A stretch of 64,000 bases of DNA from Pseudomonadales bacterium (GTDB lineage: Bacteria; Pseudomonadota; Gammaproteobacteria; Pseudomonadales; Azotimanducaceae), in the NCBI GenBank assembly GCA_016779325.1, contig JADHNU010000008.1, positions 1 through 64,000 on the forward strand. Direction: 5' to 3'. Both the position numbers and the translations under genes were made by a program. Position 1 is the stretch's first letter; every line of letters starts with the position of its first letter. A model generated the notes under the pieces. It was not told the origin of the DNA. It ran no database searches and worked only from the letters and a program-made list of their open reading frames with translations. Below, one piece after another: positions 24,849 through 33,543 of this stretch.

Positions 24849-25984
24849 CGTAGACCCAAGCCCCGCGCAATCATGCCCCGAAGAATTTCCCGCGTCCCGC
24901 CGCGAATGGTGAAGGACGGGGCGTGGAGAATCGTATCTTCTAGGGTCTGACGGAACAGCGACGACGCCGTTGCCGGGGCCACCAGCCGCGCCAGTTCCGG
25001 CACCTCCCGTTCGAAGTTATTGCCAAGCTCCTTCACCAGGGCCGCTTCCACCACAGGGTTGCGATTGCTCTCGAGCATGCCCGCTACGGAAATGGACATG
25101 TTGCGAAGGGTCATCATGTGCGCCGCCATGCGGCCCAGCACGGCGGCCTGGTGTTCCGTGGGCTCTCGCCCCACTTCCCGGAGCAGCTCCACAAACACCC
25201 GGAACGCGGACAGGAACCGCTCCGGACCACTGCGCTCGTAGCCGAGCTCACTGGTGACCTGGGCCCAACCGTTTCCGGGCTCCCCCACAAGGCGGTCGGC
25301 GGGCACGAAGCAATTCTCAAAGACCACCTCATTGAATTCCGCGTCCCCCGCGAGATTGCGAATAGGGCGAACGGTGAGGCCCGCGGAGTTGCGCAGATCC
25401 ACAATCAGCTGGGAAAGCCCGGCATGGCGACTGTCCGGATTCGCATCGGTGCGGACCAGGGTAATCATGTAGTGATTACGATGGGCGCCACTGCTCCAGA
25501 GCTTCGTGCCGTTCACCACCCAGCCCCCGTCCACGGGGGTGGCCGTGGTGCGCACGGAGGCCAGATCGGAGCCGGAATCGGGCTCGCTCATGCCGATGGA
25601 AAAGAAGCATTCGCCGGCAATAATCTTGGGGAGGAAGAACTCCCGCTGCGCTTCCGTGCCATAGCGAAGCAAGAGGGGCCCACTTTGGCGATCAGCAATC
25701 CAGTGGGCGCCCACGGGCGCCCCCGCTGCGAGCAGCTCCTCGGTCATCACGTAGCGCTCGAAAAAGCTCCGCCCGCCGCCGCCGTACTGCGTGGGCCAGG
25801 TCATCCCAATCCAGCCCCGCTGGCCCAGGGCCCGGCTAAACTCAGGGTCGTGGCTCGCCCCAAAGTCCGAATTCCGCCGATGCTCGTTCCCCAGTGTATC
25901 CGCCACGAACTGACGGACCTCGCCGCGAAGCGCCTCGGCCTCCGGCGGCAGGGTTACGGGGTCAAAGGTTAGCGCAGTGGCCAT
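24845..25984 (-). CDS. Acyl-CoA dehydrogenase, large subunit
   Basis: 379 residues with complete domains: W-P-x-x-Y-G-G-G-G-R near residue 58, the FAD-binding F-S-I-G-M-S-E-P-D-S-G-S-D-L, K-L-W-S-S-G-A, and a C-terminal helical domain ending G-T-R-E-I-L-R-G-M. The start is the ATG five bases after GGGAGG; the longer open frame is out of character. It is coupled to a shorter paralogue downstream, suggesting a heteromeric flavoprotein introducing a 2,3 double bond into acyl-CoA. Confidence 0.87.
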   Translation of the reverse strand: MATALTFDPVTLPPEAEALRGEVRQFVADTLGNEHRRNSDFGASHDPEFSRALGQRGWIGMTWPTQYGGGGRSFFERYVMTEELLAAGAPVGAHWIADRQSGPLLLRYGTEAQREFFLPKIIAGECFFSIGMSEPDSGSDLASVRTTATPVDGGWVVNGTKLWSSGAHRNHYMITLVRTDANPDSRHAGLSQLIVDLRNSAGLTVRPIRNLAGDAEFNEVVFENCFVPADRLVGEPGNGWAQVTSELGYERSGPERFLSAFRVFVELLREVGREPTEHQAAVLGRMAAHMMTLRNMSISVAGMLESNRNPVVEAALVKELGNNFEREVPELARLVAPATASSLFRQTLEDTILHAPSFTIRGGTREILRGMIARGLGLR

Positions 25985-26149
25985 AGCTGCCTCCCAGAGC
26001 CTCCTCGAAAACCGCGAGGCTCCCTCAAATTTAGCCCGTCGAAACGTGGCGAGGACGATAGCGACGGCCCCGGCGCAATGCAAATGGGGGAGCCCTTTTT
26101 CCCCTCGCCGAAGCCCCGTATGCTGGCCCCAATCAGGAGGAACCCAGGC

Positions 26150-26563
26150 ATGGCCACCGATTCCCAACAGCAAGCCCGCTTCGCGGAGCTTTACGCGCCG
26201 GTCCTTGAAGACATGAAGACCCACAGCACCGTCGCTGAGACCTTCATCGACACGGAACGCTACCGCATCTACCTCACATCCCTCTGGGCGAACGCCGTCG
26301 CTCGCCCCGGCGCCTTCGGGCTACAGGAAGGGGAGCTCGAAGCGTTCTACGACTACCTGAGCGTGCAAGCGCAAACCTACGTCACCGATGCCGATCCCAT
26401 TCTCGACAGCTTCCGTTTCCTGCGCACTGAGGCCGGAGAGCGGGCCCTGGCCCGAGGCCGCGTCCCGAAGCATGTGCGGGATTTCCTTGCCCACCTCGGC
26501 ACCTTGATGATCGATCCCGATGGACTGAAGGCCCAACTTTCGGTGCTGCGCCCAGATCTCTAG
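26150..26563 (+). CDS. Hypothetical protein, mostly helical
   Basis: 137 residues; the ATG is preceded by AGGAGG at seven bases and codon use matches the neighbours, so it is a real gene. No family recognised. It is acidic, predicted alpha-helical, without signal peptide or membrane segment, and has no Cys. It is transcribed divergently from the acyl-CoA dehydrogenase pair, with a 165-base spacer, and ends 15 bases before the convergent mlaA. Nothing in the sequence indicates a function. Confidence 0.6.
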   Translation: MATDSQQQARFAELYAPVLEDMKTHSTVAETFIDTERYRIYLTSLWANAVARPGAFGLQEGELEAFYDYLSVQAQTYVTDADPILDSFRFLRTEAGERALARGRVPKHVRDFLAHLGTLMIDPDGLKAQLSVLRPDL

Positions 26564-26578
26564 GCCCCGCTGGGCCCT

Positions 26579-27289
26579 TTAGAAATCGTCAAGCAGCGCG
26601 TCGAGCGCCTCGGGAGGCGGCGCGCCGTTGTAGCGAAGTTGCCGACGCCGCTGGAGATAGCTATCCCGGGCAAAGGTGTAGGGGTCTAGGGCCTCCCCCT
26701 CTAAGAGATTCGTCGCGCCGAGCAAACTGGCGCGATAGGACACCGTATCAACCACACGTAGGGGCGCGTACCAGTAGGGGCCCATCAGCTGTGGGGGCAG
26801 CCACCAAACGAACAGCCGATCGGGTAGGGTTGTGAAGGTCCCCGGGCCCCAGAAGGGCAGCACCACATAGGGGGTGTTATCGAGGCCCCAGCTGTCTAGG
26901 GCCTGCCCGATATCCTCGTCCACGTCCACGAAGCCGATGGCCGTGGCGGGGTCAAAGAAACCTCCAAGGCCGAGCGTCGAATTCAGGATAAAGCGCCCCG
27001 ACGCCGTGAGGGTTCGTTCCGGCGAGCCCTGCAGCAGGGCCCCGGTAATACTGACCGGTTCCGCAAGGTTATCGAAAAAGCGATAAATGGCCTGGGCCAG
27101 GGGATCGGGCACGACGTCCTGATAGATCACCGCAGCGGGCCGAATCAGGTGTCGATCGAGCGCGTTGTTCAAGGCGAAGGCGCGCCGATTGAAGGCCTCA
27201 AAGGGGTCCCGAACGGGCTCGTCGGCCCAGCCTGGGAGCGACAGAAGACAAAGCGCTAGCAGGCAGCCTAAACGCGACCATGGCCTCAT
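26579..27289 (-). CDS. mlaA: MlaA/VacJ-family phospholipid-transport protein
   Basis: 236 residues. After a signal peptide the mature protein starts with D-P-F-E-A-F-N-R, followed by the MlaA core (F-F-D-N-L-A-E-P, G-R-F-I-L-N-S-T-L-G-x-G-G-F-F-D, D-E-D-I-G-Q-A-L). MlaA sits in the outer membrane and removes mislocalised phospholipid. E. coli MlaA is a lipoprotein, but here the signal ends G-W-A-D without a lipobox Cys. The ATG follows AGGGGAGAAGG. It lies 46 bases after the TRAP dctM gene on the same strand; no other mla genes are present. Confidence 0.85.
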   Translation of the reverse strand: MRPWSRLGCLLALCLLSLPGWADEPVRDPFEAFNRRAFALNNALDRHLIRPAAVIYQDVVPDPLAQAIYRFFDNLAEPVSITGALLQGSPERTLTASGRFILNSTLGLGGFFDPATAIGFVDVDEDIGQALDSWGLDNTPYVVLPFWGPGTFTTLPDRLFVWWLPPQLMGPYWYAPLRVVDTVSYRASLLGATNLLEGEALDPYTFARDSYLQRRRQLRYNGAPPPEALDALLDDF

Positions 27290-27335
27290 CGCCCTTCTCC
27301 CCTGCAACCCGTGAGCATAACGCGCACCCGCTCCC

Positions 27336-28643
27336 CTAGAGGGCGAAGGTGCTGAGAGCGGGAATATAGGTGATTAGCAGCAAGGCGAAAAGTAAGGCGC
27401 CAAGATAGGGCAAGCTCGCGCGGTAAAGCACCCCGAGGGGCTGCTTGAAGCGGACGCTGGCAATAAATAGGTTCATGCCCACGGGCGGCGTCAAGGTTCC
27501 CAGCTGAAGGTTGGCCAGGAAGATCATGCCGAAATGCACGGGATGGATCTGATAGGCCACGGCGACGGGCAGTAAGAGCGGCACGAGCAAGACAATGGCC
27601 GCATAGCTATCGATCACCATGCCCAAGAGCAAAAGCCCAAGGTTCAGGGCCAGAAGGAAGCTGGTTTTCGAGGTGAGCTCAGCGCTGAGCGCCGTAAAGA
27701 TCCGCTCTGGCACTTGGGCGTCAACGAAGACATTGGCCAGGGCCATGGCCGCCGCGAGGATCAAAAGCACGCCCCCCACCAGGGTCATGCTGCGCACGAT
27801 CAATTCGGGCAAGCGGCGAAGAGGGACATCCCCATAGAGCCCGCATTGCGCAAGCACGACGTAGGCCACGGTGACGGCGGCAACCTCCGAGAGAGCAAAG
27901 ACGCCGCCATAGATGCCACCGAGAACAAGCACGGGCAGGGGGAGCTCAAAGCGGGCCGCCCAGAGCGCGGCCGCCAGGGTCGGGGCGCGTGCCGTTGCCT
28001 CGGGGGAGGCACCCGCCCCAGGCAAAGGCTCGGCCTGATCGGCGCGACGCAGCTGCCAAAGGGCCACGGCGCCCAGACAGAGCATCATCACCAGCAGGGG
28101 CCCTACCCCAGCAAGGAACAGATCACGAAGCGCGAAGGCGGGTCCCACGGCGAGCTGCTGGGCTAAAACGCCGTAAAGAATGAGGGGCACGCTGGGCACG
28201 AGCAGGAGCCCTAAGCTCCCCGAGGCCGTCACAAGCCCGAGTGCGGAGCGCTCGGAGAAGCCGTCGGCCCGAAGGGCCGGCAAAAGCAGGGCGCCAAGGG
28301 CCACCAGGGTAACCCCGGAGGCCCCCGTGAAGGCGGTAAAGAGCGCACAGCTGAGCACGGTCACCCAGGCTAAACCGCCTCGCAGGCCGCCTAGGGCCGC
28401 CTGCGTGAGCGCCACCAGCCGTTCAGCGCTGCGGCCCTCCGCCAGCACATAGCCGGCAAAGGCAAAGAGCGGGAGGGAGACGAGTAATGGCGTATCGGTC
28501 AGCCGCGTCAGCTCCACGGCGACGATGGTGAGGGGAATCTCCGCCCAGGCAAAGCCGAGAAAGGCTGCCGCCAGCAACAGGGCGAAGAGGGGCGCCCCGG
28601 TGAGCAGCAGGAGCCCGAAGAGGCCCGAGAATAGACCGCTCAC
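27336..28643 (-). CDS. dctM: TRAP transporter large permease (DctM)
   Basis: 435 residues, about 12 membrane segments. It has the DctM patterns F-A-G-Y-V-L-A-E-G, T-A-S-G-S-L-G-L-L-L-V-P-S-V-P and the C-terminal T-P-P-V-G-M-N-L-F. With the small permease and the periplasmic binding protein upstream it forms a sodium-driven importer of an organic acid or similar solute. Overlaps the dctQ-like gene by four bases. Confidence 0.9.
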   Translation of the reverse strand: MSGLFSGLFGLLLLTGAPLFALLLAAAFLGFAWAEIPLTIVAVELTRLTDTPLLVSLPLFAFAGYVLAEGRSAERLVALTQAALGGLRGGLAWVTVLSCALFTAFTGASGVTLVALGALLLPALRADGFSERSALGLVTASGSLGLLLVPSVPLILYGVLAQQLAVGPAFALRDLFLAGVGPLLVMMLCLGAVALWQLRRADQAEPLPGAGASPEATARAPTLAAALWAARFELPLPVLVLGGIYGGVFALSEVAAVTVAYVVLAQCGLYGDVPLRRLPELIVRSMTLVGGVLLILAAAMALANVFVDAQVPERIFTALSAELTSKTSFLLALNLGLLLLGMVIDSYAAIVLLVPLLLPVAVAYQIHPVHFGMIFLANLQLGTLTPPVGMNLFIASVRFKQPLGVLYRASLPYLGALLFALLLITYIPALSTFAL

Positions 28644-29083
28644 GATTTAAGGCTACGCAGACGCAGCAGAAAGCGCAGGGCCATGGCCCCGAAGCCGAGG
28701 GGAACGATGAGGAGCGTGCCCCACACGGGCACGCCCCAGAAGGCCACCCGACCGTCTTCAAATTCAAGCCAGCACAGCAAGGCGCCGTGGTAGCCGACAA
28801 AGGCAGAGAGCCCCGCCGTGGCCCCGAGGGAAAGGCGCTCCACGCTGCGAGCCCAGGCGGCTGGTAGGCTTTTTTGCAGAAGATCGATGCGAATGTGATT
28901 GCCCTCTCGGGTGGCGATCAAGGCGCCGCCGAGCGCGAGCCAAAGGACCAGGGTGCGGGTCAGCTCATCGGCGCCCGGGAGGCTGGTCGCAAACCCATTA
29001 CGCAACACAATTTGCACCAGGGCTGCGCCAAGCAAGGCCGCGAAACTCACGACCACGAGACCATCCTCGAGCCGCCGAAACAC
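28640..29083 (-). CDS. dctQ: TRAP transporter small permease (DctQ)
   Basis: 147 residues with four membrane helices and the R-x-G-N-H-I-R-I-D motif between helices 2 and 3 that marks DctQ. It links the large permease to the binding protein system. Located between dctP (3-base gap) and dctM (4-base overlap), it is translated with them. Confidence 0.87.
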   Translation of the reverse strand: MFRRLEDGLVVVSFAALLGAALVQIVLRNGFATSLPGADELTRTLVLWLALGGALIATREGNHIRIDLLQKSLPAAWARSVERLSLGATAGLSAFVGYHGALLCWLEFEDGRVAFWGVPVWGTLLIVPLGFGAMALRFLLRLRSLKS

Positions 29084-29086
29084 CGC

Positions 29087-30088
29087 CTATTGGCCCCGAT
29101 GCGCCTTAAGGGCCGCCAGGAGCTCAGCATAAAGCCCCTCCCCCACGGCCCCGCTGGTGATCATTTCGGCCCGGGACGCCGCCGCTGCCGCGGCCCAGCC
29201 CGCCTGGGCCGCGGGGTTCGGGGTGATGAAATTCAGCCCCTGAGCCTGGAGCGCGGCGAGGGCCTGCTCGTGGTCAGCCCGATTCTGCGCCCCAATGGCG
29301 CCGATGGCCTCGGAGACCAAGGCTCTCACTTGGTCTTGATCGCTGGCCGAGAGGCGATCAAAGGCTTTCTTCTGAATGGCCAAGGTGCCGTAAACGTACA
29401 TGAACGGCAGTTCGAGAAGATGATCAAGCTGGGTAAACCATTGCAGCGCAATGGCGGCCACGGGGGGCGCCGCAATGGCGTTGATAAGCTGGGTCTGCAG
29501 GCCCGGCAGCACGTCCGCAATGCCCAAGGTCACGGGGGAAATGCCAAACCCCCGTAGCGAGGCCTCGGCCCCGCGGTCATCGGTTGGGGACCACACCTTT
29601 AGATTTCTCGCCTCTTCGACGGTCATGGCAGCGGTCTTGCTCATGGCGTAGGCAAAGCCAACCTCGGCAAAACCAAAGGATACCCAGCCGGCCTCCTCAA
29701 GGCCCGCGAGCAGGCGATCATCGAAGCGCGCCCGCAGGGCATCGACCTCGGCAAAGCTCCGGAAGAGCATGGGCAAGTTGTAAAGCTGCACGTCCGTGTA
29801 GTCGCTTTGAAGCGCACCGGTCGTGAGCGCCGCCCCCTGAAGCTGACCAAAGCGAATCTTCCGCATGACCGCGGTGTCGTCGCCCATAACGCCCCCGGGA
29901 TAAAAGCGGAGGGTCACCCGCCCTTCCGTTGCCTCCGCAATCCGCGCGGCGGCGTCTTCCATGGCCACCATCCAGGCCGAGCCGGGGGGAGAGAGGGTTG
30001 CGATTTTCAGGGTCGTGGCGGCCTGCGCCAGCCCACTCCAGGCCAAAAGACCCACGCACAGAACCTGCGAAAGACGGAGATGCGCCAT
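29087..30088 (-). CDS. dctP: TRAP transporter substrate-binding protein (DctP family)
   Basis: 333 residues. A signal peptide of about 23 residues ends A-Q-A-A; the mature protein starts T-L-K-I-A-T-L-S-P-P-G-S. Conserved segments include F-Y-P-G-G-V-M-G-D and the ligand-binding region around N-L-K-V-W-S-P-T-D-D-R, where many DctP proteins have R-x-x-x-S. Periplasmic receptor for the transporter encoded downstream. Ligand not deducible; carboxylates are usual for the family. Confidence 0.87.
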   Translation of the reverse strand: MAHLRLSQVLCVGLLAWSGLAQAATTLKIATLSPPGSAWMVAMEDAAARIAEATEGRVTLRFYPGGVMGDDTAVMRKIRFGQLQGAALTTGALQSDYTDVQLYNLPMLFRSFAEVDALRARFDDRLLAGLEEAGWVSFGFAEVGFAYAMSKTAAMTVEEARNLKVWSPTDDRGAEASLRGFGISPVTLGIADVLPGLQTQLINAIAAPPVAAIALQWFTQLDHLLELPFMYVYGTLAIQKKAFDRLSASDQDQVRALVSEAIGAIGAQNRADHEQALAALQAQGLNFITPNPAAQAGWAAAAAASRAEMITSGAVGEGLYAELLAALKAHRGQ

Positions 30089-30100
30089 AACGATTCCTAT

Positions 30101-30973
30101 TTAAAAATAGCTGTCCGCGTCGGCCAGGAGGGCTCGCGCCTGCGCCTGCGCAAGGTGATTGGCCAGGGTCAGGCCCGGCGCCTCCGGGTCCGCAGCGAGT
30201 ACCTCCCGGAGCGCCTCATCGTGGAGATCCCGATCAAAGAGCAGGCGCGCGTAGCGCTCCGCAAGCAGGACCTTCGCGGTGAGGTGACGCTGGCCGCTCA
30301 AGGCCCAGGCGCGCTCAAAATGCGTGCGCCCCGCCTCGGGACGGCCGCCCAGGGCGGGGGGCACCAGCGTATCGAGGACGCCGAGATAAAGGTGCGCCCC
30401 GCCGTGCTCATGGCCCTCGTCGAGGGCAAGCACCCGCTCGAGCAGAGCCCGCACCCGCGCAAGCTCGGCAACGGCCTGCCAATCCGCACTATGGGCCTGC
30501 ACATACCCGGCCCAGGTTGTTCCCAGGGTATAGAGCATGGCCGTATCGTCCTGATCCCTAACCCAGGCTTCGAATGCCCCGTAGGGCTGGGACCGGAGGC
30601 TACAGCCCGACGCCCCGAGGCAGGCCGCTTGCAAGGCCAACCCAAGCGCCCGCCCATGCAGGCGCTGAGCCCGCGCCGGCGCCGTCACGAAGTTGCCGGC
30701 GAAGGCGCTGTGGAGCGTAGCGGAGGCCAGCAGCAGACCGGGATCCTCCGGGGCGCTTTGGAGCAAGCTATCGAGCAAGACGAGATAGGTCGGCACGGCC
30801 GCGGCGACCGTGGCAGGATCATCATGGTTCAGAATGGCTTGGGTGAGGTTGTCCGCGAGCGGATCGGTCGCCCGGGAGATCACCGCGGCGCAGCCCGCCA
30901 GCTGAACGAGCACCGCAAGCACGAGCGCTAGGAGCCCGCCCCGCCGCAAGAGGGGCCGGTTTCCGTGAGTCAT
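30101..30973 (-). CDS. TRAP-associated lipoprotein TatT
   Basis: 290 residues. A lipoprotein signal ends L-A-G-C with Cys at 28. The rest is helical with TPR-like repeats and matches the TatT (TRAP-associated T component) family, which forms a periplasmic pore-bearing partner of DctP and may help hydrophobic ligands reach the receptor. It is first in the operon with dctP, dctQ and dctM. The start is uncertain: an upstream in-frame ATG at about 31007 exists, but only the chosen ATG gives a normal lipoprotein signal. Confidence 0.75.
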   Translation of the reverse strand: MTHGNRPLLRRGGLLALVLAVLVQLAGCAAVISRATDPLADNLTQAILNHDDPATVAAAVPTYLVLLDSLLQSAPEDPGLLLASATLHSAFAGNFVTAPARAQRLHGRALGLALQAACLGASGCSLRSQPYGAFEAWVRDQDDTAMLYTLGTTWAGYVQAHSADWQAVAELARVRALLERVLALDEGHEHGGAHLYLGVLDTLVPPALGGRPEAGRTHFERAWALSGQRHLTAKVLLAERYARLLFDRDLHDEALREVLAADPEAPGLTLANHLAQAQARALLADADSYF

Positions 30974-31005
30974 AAGAGGCAGTCCGCCGCCGGCAAGGAG
31001 GTCCA

Positions 31006-31491
31006 TTGAGCCAGGGGCCCTGGGGCAAATCAAGGGAAGCGCCGGTTACCTTACCGCGGGTGCGGGTCACCTTGCGCGGCGATTTTCGCCTCGCCTTCGC
31101 CGCGCTCCTGGCCAGCAGCCGGACCCTCTTCGAGGAGGAGGGCGAGCCCCTACCGCCGCCGGCGCGGCACCGGGCCCGCCTCTTTGAGCGCCTTGGGCGC
31201 GGCGAAGACGCGGTCCTGTTTGGCACCGTTGACGCCCCGCTCGGCCACGCCCAGTGGGCCCGAAGCCGGGACGGCCTCCTCCTTCGAGAACTGCGCTTCG
31301 CGCCGGCCCTCCGGCGACAGGGCCAGGGCCACGGCTTTCTGACCTGGCTTCAAAGCACCGCCCCCGAGCAGCGGATTACGGTGCAGGTGCTCGAGTCCAA
31401 CCCCGGCGCCCTCGCCTTTTGGCAGGCCCAGGCTGCCCGCCTGCCCCAGCTCTGCTTAGAGATCCTCGCGCTCCGGCGCCCACTGGGCTAG
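31006..31491 (+). CDS. GNAT-like acetyltransferase
   Basis: 161 residues. The C-terminal half has the acetyl-CoA-binding R-R-Q-G-Q-G-H-G-F-L motif near residues 110-119 and the N-P-G-A-L-A-F-W segment that closes GNAT domains; the N-terminal half is divergent. A TTG start is favoured by AAGGAGG four bases upstream. Divergent from the TRAP operon and 36 bases before a VOC gene. Acceptor substrate unknown. Confidence 0.6.
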   Translation: MSQGPWGKSREAPVTLPRVRVTLRGDFRLAFAALLASSRTLFEEEGEPLPPPARHRARLFERLGRGEDAVLFGTVDAPLGHAQWARSRDGLLLRELRFAPALRRQGQGHGFLTWLQSTAPEQRITVQVLESNPGALAFWQAQAARLPQLCLEILALRRPLG

Positions 31492-31527
31492 CCTGCGGTC
31501 AGGGATAATTTTTGGGGGAATCCACCT

Positions 31528-32238
31528 ATGCTACGCATCCGTCAACTTGCCCTCGCTGCGGCGACGCGCGACCCGATCATTGACGCCCTACGGGCCTATC
31601 TCGACGTCCCCCTGGGCTTTATCGACCCGGGCGTAGGGGAATTTGGTCTTGAGAATCGCCTGCTCGTGGTCGGTCAAGATCATTTGGAGGTCGTAAGTCC
31701 CACCCGGGCCAACACCACGGCGGGGCGCTGGCTTGAGCGCCAGGGCGGCGATGCCGGCTACATGGTTATTTTCCAATGTGACGATTTAGACGCGCGCCGC
31801 GGCCACTTCGCCAGCCTGGGCGTGCGCACGGTTTGGGCCGTGGACCGCGAGGAGGCGCGGGCCAGCCATCTCCATCCCAAGGACGTGGGCGGGGCCATTG
31901 TGTCCATCGATGAAATGCCGAGCTGGGACGCTTGGCACTGGGCCGGGCCAACCTGGCAAAGCCAGCAAGCCCTCGGCCGCGCCCAGGGCTTTGCCGCCGC
32001 ACGCCTGGCCAGCCCCGAGCCCGAAGCCCTTGCCCAGCGCTGGAGCGCGGTGCTGGCCACGCCCCTCCAAGAGCAAGAGGGCCTGCCATGCCTCGCCCTT
32101 GAGGGCAACCATGTGCTGTTCGAGACCGGCCCCCGGGAGGCACTGGTGGGGATCGACCTTCTCCCTCGGCCCGGGGTCGACACGCTGCCCCCACCCCAGG
32201 AGATTGGCGGCGTGCGCTTTCAATTTCGGGCCCCCTAG
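31528..32238 (+). CDS. Two-module VOC-like protein
   Basis: 236 residues. The N-terminal half (I-R-Q-L-A-L-A-A, L-D-V-P-L-G-F-I-D-P-G, L-E-V-V-S-P) is a glyoxalase-like module; the second half (A-A-R-L-A-S-P-E-P-E-A-L-A-Q-R-W) repeats the pattern with a shorter barrel. Homologues are annotated only as VOC family. The metal-ligand His/Glu set is not fully conserved, so activity is uncertain. The stop is shared with the convergent MFS gene in CTAG. Confidence 0.6.
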   Translation: MLRIRQLALAAATRDPIIDALRAYLDVPLGFIDPGVGEFGLENRLLVVGQDHLEVVSPTRANTTAGRWLERQGGDAGYMVIFQCDDLDARRGHFASLGVRTVWAVDREEARASHLHPKDVGGAIVSIDEMPSWDAWHWAGPTWQSQQALGRAQGFAAARLASPEPEALAQRWSAVLATPLQEQEGLPCLALEGNHVLFETGPREALVGIDLLPRPGVDTLPPPQEIGGVRFQFRAP

Positions 32239-33455
32239 CGCTCCAGGCGGTACGCCCAAGCGATGCACGCCAGGGCCACGGCGGCGCCCAAGATCATGGC
32301 GCCGAGCATGGGCCAGGGCGTGCCGTTCTGCGCCACCCCCACCCACTGAGTGGCCAGCCCTGCGACAAACATCTGCATAAAGCTCGTTAGGCCGGAAGCC
32401 GTACCTGCCCGTTCGGGAAACACGTTAATGGCCCCGGCTTGCGCATTGGGCGCAGCCAGACCACTGCCCACCATGGACAGGGCGATGGGCAGGAAGAGCG
32501 CCGCGGGCGTGAGCGCGCCGAAGAGGACGAAACCCGCCGACAAAGCGATGCCCAGCACAGCGAGGGTGCTCCCCGCCAGCATGAGTCCGAGCACGGGGTA
32601 GCGCCCGGACAGGCGCACGGCCAGAAGGTTTCCCCCCATGTAGCCGAGGGAGATGATGATGAACCAAAGGCCGTAGGCGGTGGCGCCCTGGCCCAGGGTA
32701 TTCACCATGAGGTAGGGCGCTGCACTGATAAAGGCAAAGAAGATCATGGACGACGCTGCCGCATGGCCCATGTAGGCGCGGTAGCGCTGGGATTTCAGAC
32801 ACAGAAGAAAGCCCCGCAGCAGCGTCCCCACGCCGTAGGTGACGGCGGAGCGGGGCAAGGTTTCCGGCAAGGTGAAAAAGACCAGCACCCCGATGGCAAG
32901 GCCCGCTAGGGCCGTAAACCAAAAAACCGCGCGCCAATCGATCACATCCGTAAGCACGCCGCCCAGGGCCGGCGCCACCATGGGCGCCACCACCATCACC
33001 ATGGACAGCTGCGCCAGGAGTGCCGCCGCTCGCTCCGGGCCGAAGCGATCCCGAACCACGGCCCGAGGCAACACCATCCCCACCGCCCCGCCGGCCGACT
33101 GAAGAATTCGTGCGGCGATGAGCATCGGCAAGCTCGGCGCCAGGGCGCAGGCCACGGACCCGAGGGCAAAGAGCGCAAGCCCCCCCAGCATAACCGGGCG
33201 ACGGCCAAAGCGATCGGCGAGGGGGCCATAGATCAAGGTCGAGAAGGCTACGGACAAAAGCGCCAGGCTGATGGTCAGCTGCGCGGCCCCCGTCGGCGCG
33301 TCGAAGGTGGCCTGCACAAGCGGGACGGAAGGCAGGAAGATCTGCATGGCCAAGGGGCCCGTGGCGGTGACCGCCGCCAAAAGGGCCACCCAAAAAAGGG
33401 ACCAATCGTCTTCGGGGGAAGGGACCGGGGCGGATGCAGGAAGGGAAGGCGTCAT
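32235..33455 (-). CDS. MFS transporter of the Bcr/CflA drug-efflux type
   Basis: 406 residues with 12 membrane helices. Signature segments are L-P-S-V-P-L-V-Q near residue 45, the G-P-L-A-D-R-F-G-R-R-P-V loop A motif and the motif C-like A-P-x-x-G-G-V-L after helix 5. Bcr/CflA members export bicyclomycin, chloramphenicol, cysteine or polyamines. ATG at 33455 was chosen for normal family length, though its ribosome site is poor; a GTG 15 codons upstream is possible. Confidence 0.8.
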   Translation of the reverse strand: MTPSLPASAPVPSPEDDWSLFWVALLAAVTATGPLAMQIFLPSVPLVQATFDAPTGAAQLTISLALLSVAFSTLIYGPLADRFGRRPVMLGGLALFALGSVACALAPSLPMLIAARILQSAGGAVGMVLPRAVVRDRFGPERAAALLAQLSMVMVVAPMVAPALGGVLTDVIDWRAVFWFTALAGLAIGVLVFFTLPETLPRSAVTYGVGTLLRGFLLCLKSQRYRAYMGHAAASSMIFFAFISAAPYLMVNTLGQGATAYGLWFIIISLGYMGGNLLAVRLSGRYPVLGLMLAGSTLAVLGIALSAGFVLFGALTPAALFLPIALSMVGSGLAAPNAQAGAINVFPERAGTASGLTSFMQMFVAGLATQWVGVAQNGTPWPMLGAMILGAAVALACIAWAYRLER

Positions 33456-33543
33456 GGGTGAAGAATAACAGCTTCCGATGGGCGGCTCGCTCTGCGACAC
33501 TCTTTTGGGGCGCTATTATTTGGCGTGAGGGAGAGAACGGCAC

